Positions 58,433 through 64,000 of a DNA stretch of 64,000 nucleotides are shown here, piece by piece. Below the pieces are notes generated by a model, which saw only the letters and a program-made list of their open reading frames with translations, ran no database searches and was not told the origin of the DNA. The first letter of the stretch is position 1. The number at the start of each line of letters is the position of its first letter. This DNA is from Phlebopus portentosus (taxonomy: Eukaryota > Basidiomycota > Agaricomycetes > Boletales > Boletinellaceae): positions 1,612,001-1,676,000 of the forward strand of contig JAYXKI010000010.1 of the NCBI GenBank assembly GCA_037892935.1. The letters are read 5' to 3'. Both the position numbers and the translations under genes were made by a program.

Positions 58433-58603
58433 GGGACGACAAGGCGGAGTGCACAGAGAGCGCGGACAGGAGCTACTTATGGAAAGAAGAGACGAGGTGG
58501 AGACCGAGATATATATACATGTATATATATATACATAATATGTGGATTACTACATATGGAAGGTGCGTCATAGCCACTCCGCTATTTACTACTACGTGCT
58601 ACA

Positions 58604-59775
58604 CTACACTACTACACGACACTCGGGAGGAGCCAAGGCAATCATGTTCAAGTTGACGCTGTTTGACTGCGAAAGAAATCGTTCTTTCACAAAAGCAGCA
58701 ACGTCCTATGTGTATGTATGTATATTAGAGAAAGACTCAAAAAAGACGACCAAAGCCTGACCCTGACCTTTAGGAGATCCTCGCTTGGGCCTCTGTCTAT
58801 CGGTCCCACGCGCCGTCCATCCAGCTCCACCAGACGATGTCCGTCCACTCCCTTCGGCTTTCCTGGTTCCGTGCTCGGCGCGTGTACGAAACAAGTAAAA
58901 TGGTAGTCAGTGTCAAGGTTCCGCGGTACAGCACTCTGCCCGGATTGCGCCTCACTCGCGTGCACGTCTGCAAATAAAGGCGTCGTCTCCAGTAACTTCG
59001 CCCGCTCCACCGGCGTCTTTCCTATGTAATGTCACGTCAGCACCCTTCATCATATAGACTAGACTAAGGTATGTCCATGCACCCTTGCATTCGTCGATAA
59101 ACTGTGCCAGAGCACTTTCAGGAGCAATCGTCACACGCGACTGGGATGCGTTACACTACGGTCTCAACTCATGTCCGCTATAGATTTATGGGATCACTCA
59201 CGTTCATTAATGCATGAAGGAGCCCCAATGTGCCACACGCGTTGGATATCTATAAGCCCGATGAGTTGACCTGTACCATCATGCGCACGACGAACTCGCC
59301 GTTTGTTTCACCCAGATCACCGTAGGATCCACAGGTGGAAGCTTCCCTGCCTCCGTGGCGGCGTCTTCCTCCTTTCGCTTTGCCTCATATGCTTCTGTGA
59401 TTGGGAACAGAAGAACTACAGCTTTCGCGGGTTGCGCAACCATCGCTAGAAGCTTCGAAGCACATGGATGGTCTCATATTCAGAATGCAAAGACGCATAG
59501 AGGGGTTAAGAAGCCGTACCTCGTCATCCAGTCCGTAGACATCTGTAAACGCGTCCTGGGATAAAACAAGGCCCACTTTACGAGACCACTAGGCACAAGA
59601 AGATTCGTTAGATCTTAGCCAAAAGCACTCTTAGGTGTTTGTAGTTTGCGACACATACGCTATTCAGAACCTGGCGATTAACATTATTTCAGTTGATCAT
59701 AGACACCATCCGGCGGTATGTACGCACATCTGGGTTGCTTTCCAACGGCACCCATCGTGTACCTGTTTCCGCCAT
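58604..59775 (-). CDS. Ubiquitin carboxyl-terminal hydrolase, UCH family (peptidase C12)
   Basis: Cysteine protease that frees ubiquitin from small C-terminal adducts; closest in layout to UCHL3/Yuh1. ATG 59,775 begins MAETGTRWVPLESNPDV. After two introns comes SQDAFTDVYGLDDE, then VVLLFPITEAYEAKRKEE and VKQT, which supplies the oxyanion Gln. The catalytic Cys is in ISNACGTLG, the His in DYHFTCFVHA and the Asp in VELDGRR. A last exon (DVAAFVKERF...MIALAPPE) ends at TAG 58,606-58,604. Length of about 250 aa is normal. The intron between VKQT and ISNACG (59,299-59,250) begins GCGAGT and ends TATAG, so it appears to be a GC-AG intron. It lies 171 bp upstream of the channel gene, same strand. Confidence 0.92.
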
Positions 59776-59925
59776 CTATCCTTTGAGCTTTATAGATTAG
59801 AATCACAGACAATTAGCACGAGTCACAGGTAGTGGTTACGATATAAGATGTGTATCCTATCCGCTTTCCAGTCGCAAAATACATTGCAGTGTAGTATTAC
59901 ATAATGAAGTAGCTTATTCTTCATT

Positions 59926-61732
59926 TCATCGTGTCGATTCTTTCGTCTTCTCGTCACTAGTGTCCGCGTCCTGTTCGTAACCCTCAACCTTCATGTCGTT
60001 CAAGCCAAGCTCTTCATTCTGTTCCCATGTCCTCTCAAATAATTCTATGGTCATATTCAGATCGGGATCCGGCGCGTATAGATTTTGAAGGTATGAATTC
60101 GCCAAAGGATCTTCAAGAATAAGAGTGAACGGTCGTTCCGCGGCTTTGACCTTCATACGGATAGTAAGCATGCAAGCAATAGTAAACCTTGATGTACGAC
60201 GTACAGCTTTTAGGTCGGCCAAGAAATTCTCGAATGTCCTTCTATCATCCGTGACGGAGTCGCCAGATGCGAACACTTTGTCTGACAGTTCCTCGTACAC
60301 TTGATTTAGCAAACCTTCTACAGTAGTAAATCGGCCACCTAGGGTGCCAGGCTGAAGTACTAAATCTATTTCGGGGATTTTCAGCCCGCAGGATTCACTC
60401 TGTCGGACTACGTCAACATTCCCCTTCCTCGTGCACATCAGTGACGGATAGCATACCTTTAGAATATCTCGACTTAGATCTTCCTGGTCCTCGACTTTCA
60501 ACGTTATTCGTTTTCCTTTCTCAGAGATAGCAGAGCCAGATTTCACTTCATTGTCTCGGTAACCACAGTGATCGCAGTTCGTTGACATGATCAGAATATC
60601 CTAAACATCGGTCAGGGCGTCTATACGCACGATAGTGTACGGTAGGACGTACCTTGAAGTACGGTATGTTGACTTTCTTCATCAATGTATCTAGTCGCGC
60701 ACCACAGCTTGAGCATGTACCAGGGAAAGCAAAGATTTCTTCGTTTTTTCCCTCGAGACCACCACCAAGAGCCTCTTCTGCCTGCTCTCTATTCGCCACC
60801 TTCATTGGTTCAGGTGCCGGTTCTTGCGCACCTGATTCGTCGCCGGGCTCGTCTGGAGCAACGAGACCAAGCATGATATTTTGCTCGCGCGTTCGACTAT
60901 ATGTTCGTAGGTTCCATTTAGGATCTGCCATAGAACCCACGAATTCAATGAAAGAATTCCCCGCAGGATCGTCCAGTTTGATCGTGAAGGGTTCCATAGG
61001 CAAATCCTTCTCTGACGCCTTCTCGACCGCGGCACTAGTATCCCCATCAACTCGGTCTGTACCTTCCTCCCCTCCGTGAATCGCCCTGAATGCAGTTAGG
61101 ATTTCTTCTATCTTCTTGTATGCCTCTTCGGCTTCTATCCGACGAAGTGGCTGGTCTGCTGACAGATCGGTGATAACATCGCGAATGAGACCCTCAACAG
61201 TAGTGAGCTGTCCTTTCCCTGGAGGAATCGTAAGCTCATATTCAGGTATGATGACGGTACACGTCGAAGATTTGACGAGCTGTCGGTCGAGATCTTTGCG
61301 CGATAGAATACGGACTGTGTATGCTACTCCATGCTCTGTGAAGGATAAAGTTGAGCAAGCGTTTCGATACGACAGATTGGTCTTCGTCACCTCTGATGGT
61401 TCCAGCGGATTGTATCTCGTTGTTCTGCCATCCACAGTGATCACACCGGAAAGACATTACTATAACTTCCCGGAAATACGGAATCGAGGTCAACAGCAAT
61501 CTAGTCGTCCCCTAATGAGGGTCAGAACCTAAATATGTCGATAACAGACATATACTAAAGCATAGTAACGTACATTCCCTCCACAGTTCATACACAACGA
61601 TTCGACCTCCTTGACTGCATTCTCCTCATCGACCTCGGCGGTGTTTGGACCTGTGGATGTCGGATCGGTAGTGTTGGCCGTCTTTTCGATGACGTTCCCA
61701 ATTGAAGGAAAGAATTCCTCCTTTGTAACCAT
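59926..61732 (-). CDS. ZPR1: Zinc-finger protein ZPR1
   Basis: ZPR1 binds eEF1A; in yeast it acts as an eEF1A folding chaperone and it shuttles between cytoplasm and nucleus. ATG 61,732 begins [13 protein letters not shown]. The family's duplicated build is clear. The first unit has the zinc finger CMNCGGN...[14 protein letters not shown] and the alpha-beta domain with [20 protein letters not shown] and [10 protein letters not shown]. The second has CSSCGARLD...[18 protein letters not shown] and [20 protein letters not shown]. Each unit ends with the conserved (T/L)I.L(D/E)DP..NS phrase. Introns split the first finger, the second finger and the second domain at least once. It ends ESTR at TGA 59,928-59,926. 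About 490 aa, normal. Confidence 0.95.
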
Positions 61733-61994
61733 GGTGGATTTGAAGGTGCTATGTATCGCAGCAATATGCTATCGATGTGCTCGGATGCTGGGTAAATGGA
61801 GTGGACATGTCATCCTTTTCGATCAAGCATTTATTTATCCAGGTTACAAAGCTTTGAAAAAACTTCAGACGGGTTGCTTAGTCATACACTCGTTATTTCC
61901 GGAACATCCCCTCACTAAATTCAGGAAAAAAAACCCTCGAGCCGAGCAGGCTTCCATCTCTATTTCAAAATAAGATACATGGAAATTCAACGTG

Positions 61995-63480
61995 CTACAG
62001 AAAGAACGTCCGTCTTGTCGTCTCCAGTTCGGGCTGACACACAGATACAAATGTTCAATTTCAACTGAAAAGAAGATCCGTGACGTAAATAAACTCACCT
62101 TCCACATCCAAATGTATTCGTCTTTCGTAGGAGGTAACAGCGTTTTCTTGACTTTCACATCCAACTCGGGCCTCTCCAGGTCAACTTCTTCGCCCAATTC
62201 TGCGTCAGGGTTGCCTGGAGAACCGGTGACCTTGTTTTGCTTCTCTTCATCGCGATCATCCTCGTCGAGAGCCAACTTCAAACTCCTAGAAGGCTGACCC
62301 AATGCCTGTACAACTGGAGTTCCCTTCTTCATCCATCTCAACTTTAACGTGAAGCGTGGACCGATTTCTTGCAAGGCGGCTTTCTCTGGACTCCGAAATG
62401 CATACCTGAGTCGACGTCAGTTCTCAAGGCTCCCACAAACATTCTTTTAACTGTTCATATAACGACTTGCCTGTATCTACGGAAGAAAAGATAGTCTCTC
62501 TGGTTATGCAGAGCAACCACTTGTCGCCCCTGGAATTCTGGCATTGGCGGAAATAACGTTTGAAACATTCGGCCAACCGTATGCCCGAGTCGAGTAACGA
62601 AGTTGTTCAGAACTAACTCGGGAAAATGTTCAGTCGGACGAGCGTGACCCTACAGAAGGGAACGAATAAATACACGATCGCATCCAGAATGAACAGCGAC
62701 GTACACTTATCTGCTTCGTAAGCTGGACTGACGACAGTCTGAAGTATGCTGTGGGCCCTTCTGGGAGGTGAATCAACGTTACGGCGTCTGAATCATCAAC
62801 ACGGTGAGCTTTCATGTATGGATTGCAGGTCAGGCAGGTCTGCTTACTGGGTTTCTTCATATCCTCGTTCACCACAACCATGTTCGTATATCTTCTTTCC
62901 ACAGCCCAGACCGCGACACGACCCATTTCAAAACCTTTCCCTTTCTTTCTCCGAATGAATTCCGCACCAGGGATGACATTAACCAGCTCATCGCAGAACT
63001 CATAAGTTGGCTTGGACGATTTGAACGACGTAGTTATCAGTACTTTGGGAGGAATTGACGGATCGTTGGCAAAAGCAGAAGAAAAATATGATGCAAAGGG
63101 GTCGGATGAAATGTCCAAGAGTGACTCATCCGTGGTGGGATTCTCGTTAGGATTTGACGTTGAAGAGACTGGAGTATTGGAATGCGACGCAGGCGGAGCT
63201 GCCGTCAACGTCGAGGGATCAAATTCTCTTGTATTGTCGAGCGTTCTCGGAACGTTCTCTGTCAATCGTTTCTGAAAAAACGATATAGTTTCTGTCAGGA
63301 GGTGAATAGATAGAATTATTGGCACACCTTTCTGGCCAGAGGGTCGTTGGCCTCCTCTTTTGCCCTTGCAAGCCTCTTCCGAAGTTTTTCCTGTCGCTTG
63401 CTTTTCTTGCTTCTGCGAGAAGCTTCCTCTCGTTTTATTTTATTCTTGATAAGCGAAGGCTGGAAACGATTGGTCGCCAT
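61995..63480 (-). CDS. RPF1: Ribosome production factor 1 (Brix domain)
   Basis: Nucleolar 60S assembly factor needed for 27S pre-rRNA processing. ATG 63,480 begins [20 protein letters not shown], a Lys/Arg-rich N-terminus typical of RPF1. An in-frame ATG further upstream would add an unrelated tail. The Brix domain runs from [20 protein letters not shown] through [15 protein letters not shown] and [17 protein letters not shown] to the RNA-binding C-terminal half ([53 protein letters not shown]). A low-complexity acidic insert follows, then EYIWMWK, an intron, and the conserved basic end [12 protein letters not shown] at TAG 61,997-61,995. About 430 aa. Divergent from the p24 gene. Confidence 0.95.
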
Positions 63481-63630
63481 CCTCAGCGAAGGAGGAGTCG
63501 ACGTCGACGAAAAGGTGTAAGTTAAGGTAAGTTGATTTAAGCAGGGGCCGTGAATGGTAATTATTTCCCACAAATGTGATCTACGTGTCCACCCACTCAC
63601 TTGACGCGACTATCATTTTATTCTGCTGCT
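63481..63630. promoter_or_regulatory. Divergent promoter between RPF1 and the p24 gene
   Basis: 150 bp between the two ATGs must hold both core promoters. I see no TATA box. The plus side has GACTATCATTTTATTC before the p24 ATG. Confidence 0.5.
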
Positions 63631-64000
63631 ATGGGTCCTCGACGGGGCTTTCCATTGCGCACCTGCCTTCTCATACTATGGGCAGCTACGTTCGTAAATG
63701 CTCTTCATTTCTACCTTGATGCCTCAGAAAGGCGATGCTTCATTGAAGAGCTCCCAACTGATACCGTGGTAGAAGGTGCGTTCTCGTACTGTTCCTTGAC
63801 AGCATAGTGCAACTTACACTTCATGCGCAGGGCATTATAAGGCGCTTGAATGGGATGAACAGCAGCAGACATACTTGGAAAACTCCAACCTAGGAATGCT
63901 GGTCGAAGTTGATGTGCGTCTTTCCCTTCAATTGGTGTATGAGCTCGCTGACGTGGTTGGGATTCCAGGAAATGGAATCAGGTCATTCTGTCGTTCGTAC
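63631..64000 (+). CDS. p24 (emp24/gp25L) family cargo receptor, partial
   Basis: Type I membrane protein of COPII/COPI vesicles that selects cargo between ER and Golgi. ATG 63,631 begins MGPRRGFPLRTCLLILWAAT, a signal peptide probably cut after FVNA. The GOLD domain then starts LHFYLDASERRCFIEELP with the first disulfide Cys. Intron 1 (63,778-63,831) splits the Gly codon of VVEGHYKALEW, and intron 2 (about 63,913-63,968) follows LVEVD. The frame leaves the window at ESGHSVV. The sequence most resembles the Erv25/Emp24-type delta or beta subfamily, which I cannot separate without the C-terminus. Confidence 0.9.

Overview
The window looks like a chromosome segment from a basidiomycete fungus, most likely an Agaricomycete. 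The evidence is short (about 50-60 nt) GT-AG introns, tightly packed single-copy eukaryotic genes at the right end, and long blocks of degenerate LTR retrotransposons on the left. The species cannot be named from this sequence.

Positions 1-45,900 are almost entirely transposon-derived. A ruined Ty3/gypsy chromovirus lies on the minus strand (183-8,395). A second, inverted copy of the same family lies on the plus strand (32,965-40,507), and a solo LTR of that family sits at 41,975-42,437. Between the two gypsy copies is a pile of Ty1/copia elements of one family (8,396-32,964). They include an isolated LTR pair, a decayed minus-strand copy (X), element A with element B nested inside it (5-bp target duplication GCTAC), a minus-strand copy (C) and a plus-strand copy (D). 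Three copies of a tRNA-containing, SINE-like element are scattered among them. Broken reading frames carry mostly CAA/CAG/CGA or TGG nonsense changes and Arg to Cys/His/Gln changes, the pattern expected of RIP-like or methylation-driven C to T decay. Gypsy copy 2 is interrupted by 3.7 kb of unrelated, GC-richer DNA containing tandem repeats and a ghost reading frame of about 350 codons. Two large foldback (hairpin) elements follow at 42,784-43,860 and 44,033-44,803.

Positions 44,958-64,000 are mostly unique genes. A probably broken aminoglycoside-phosphotransferase-like gene sits at the transposon border. After a 5'-truncated copia LTR come, in order: DDX41-type DEAD-box helicase (-), GAL7 galactose-1-phosphate uridylyltransferase (+), ALG5 dolichyl-phosphate glucosyltransferase (-), a LIG4-like ATP-dependent DNA ligase (-), an EF-hand MscS-like channel (-), a UCH-family deubiquitinase (-), ZPR1 (-), the ribosome biogenesis factor RPF1 (-), and the start of a p24 cargo receptor (+). 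They do not form a pathway; this is ordinary gene-dense fungal chromatin. DDX41/GAL7 and RPF1/p24 are divergent pairs with intergenic spaces of about 150 bp.

The points most worth following up are: a conserved extra reading frame downstream of the chromodomain in the gypsy family; the paired foldback elements; the SINE-like element carrying a full 73-nt tRNA cloverleaf; a copia primer-binding site that matches a CAU anticodon arm exactly (half-tRNA priming); and copia copies rearranged at microhomologies, including a shared in-frame 1,029-bp deletion and an inversion.
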